Shown here in pieces: positions 37,780 through 38,410 of a stretch of DNA of 38,410 nt. Positions within the stretch are counted from its first letter, which is position 1, and every line of letters begins with the position of its first letter. The notes beneath the pieces are model-generated. The model saw only the letters and a list, made by a program, of their open reading frames with translations. It had not been told where the DNA came from and searched no databases. Source of the DNA: Chloroflexota bacterium (lineage in GTDB: Bacteria; Chloroflexota; Anaerolineae; Promineifilales; Promineifilaceae); NCBI GenBank assembly GCA_018004935.1, contig JAGNBF010000075.1, positions 1 to 38,410 of the forward strand. Direction: 5' to 3'. The translations under genes were made by a program, and so were the position numbers.

Positions 37780-38410
37780 TCATGATGCTCCCGCACGAAA
37801 TCCTTCAATCAGGTAGAGTAAGTCAACTTTTTGGAACGGTTTGGTGATAAACGCATTGGCCCCCACGGTTTTGGCCCGTGCTTCATCAGCTTGTTGCGCG
37901 GCCGCAGTCACCATGATGATCGGTATGTGGCTGGTGTGCGTATTCCCTTTCAGCGTTTTGCAAATATCATAACCGGAAATTCCGGGCATCCAGGCATCCA
38001 ACAAAATCAGGTCAGGCTGTTCGGTCATGGCCGCTTTTAGCCCGGTGCCGCTGGTAGTCGCACTGAGGATGTCATAATCATCGCTCAAAATGTGCCGGGT
38101 GAGGGAAATCGCATCCTCTTCATCATCAATGAGCAAAACACGAGGCCTTTTTTGCGCGGGAATTGTGGGTTTACCGTTGTTGGAAACAAAAGCCGTGGCT
38201 TTGAAGATGTCGGTCTGGTTGGTAGGGGGGGTGCTGGTCGCGGCCGCGAACGGCAGACGCACATGAAACGTCGAACCGTGCCCAAACTCACTCTCTACCC
38301 ATATCTGACCGTTGTGAGCTTCCATAATCCCCTTCACTATCGGCAAACCCAATCCTGTACCCCTAGCCATAAACGCTTCCTTCCCTGATTTATGCCGGGT
38401 AACATCCCCC
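37780..38410 (-). CDS. Hybrid histidine kinase, C-terminal part (cut by window edge)
   Basis: The reading frame is open to the last base. Visible from the edge are the end of an HATPase domain ([26 protein letters not shown], then [16 protein letters not shown]), a linker, and a receiver with acidic pair IDDEED, phospho-acceptor Asp in [13 protein letters not shown], and Lys in ITKPFQK. The ATG at 38370 falls inside the ATP-binding domain and is not the start. It is upstream of and on the same strand as the 1290-residue kinase, 226 bases away, and may share a pathway with it. Palindromes at 37898 and 38240. Confidence 0.93.
   Translation of the reverse strand, partial: GDVTRHKSGKEAFMARGTGLGLPIVKGIMEAHNGQIWVESEFGHGSTFHVRLPFAAATSTPPTNQTDIFKATAFVSNNGKPTIPAQKRPRVLLIDDEEDAISLTRHILSDDYDILSATTSGTGLKAAMTEQPDLILLDAWMPGISGYDICKTLKGNTHTSHIPIIMVTAAAQQADEARAKTVGANAFITKPFQKVDLLYLIEGFRAGAS

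Overview
The window looks like a chromosomal segment of a moderately GC-rich, quinone-respiring bacterium. It is tentatively placed in the Chloroflexota (Anaerolineae/Ardenticatenia type) from the style of the proteins and the dense heptamer-type intergenic repeats. No rRNA or tRNA gene was found to anchor that placement. There are 24 supported protein genes, one of them cut by the right edge.

Layout. (1) 135-4141, + strand: acetyl-CoA synthetase, an MHS-type MFS transporter and a UspA-family protein. (2) 4762-9350, + strand: a small two-helix membrane protein, a sodium:solute-symporter/histidine-kinase fusion (CbrA/CrbS type), a stand-alone receiver and a PAS/pseudo-kinase membrane protein. 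Next to acs this resembles the CrbS/R 'acetate switch'. (3) 9719-23507, - strand: a sulfur-oxidation island. Read from its promoter it encodes a fused FeS/NrfD subunit, a four-helix-bundle (S23) cassette, a Cys-type molybdopterin oxidoreductase, DUF1641, SQR, a CstB-like persulfide dioxygenase/rhodanese, two YeeE/YedE half-transporters, a TorD-like chaperone and a SulP-STAS-rhodanese fusion. (4) 23685-25740, + strand: an OmpR-type regulator and its sensor kinase, divergent from the sulfur island. (5) 26522-29178, + strand: a di-heme cytochrome c peroxidase lipoprotein and an MsrP/YedY-like molybdoenzyme. (6) 29212-30893, - strand: a TlpA/ResA-like thioredoxin overlapping an SQR/FCSD-like flavoprotein. 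(7) 31555-33687, + strand: a rhodanese and a second SulP transporter. (8) 33681-38410, - strand: a 1290-residue hybrid kinase with three receivers and an HPt domain, and the end of another hybrid kinase.

Proposed working of the sulfur genes: SQR makes persulfide or polysulfide from sulfide, the CstB-like enzyme turns persulfide into sulfite or thiosulfate, the cytoplasmic Mo/FeS/NrfD complex passes electrons from a sulfur oxyanion (possibly sulfite) to quinone, and the YeeE and SulP proteins move thiosulfate, sulfate or related anions. The two-component pair, and promoters carrying 11-bp-phased TTAC repeats, probably control both sulfur loci.

The most unusual feature is genome-scale. The 8-bp palindrome GCGGCCGC occurs 53 times (about once per 725 bp, against about one expected). 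51 copies lie inside genes, 31 are extended to CGCGGCCGCG, and local GC skew tends to switch from positive to negative across it whatever the gene strand. It behaves like a new highly iterated palindrome, analogous to cyanobacterial HIP1 but with an added skew signature. A second layer of degenerate heptamer/octamer tandem repeats fills intergenic gaps and has entered at least two genes in frame. Several longer interspersed repeat families are also present.
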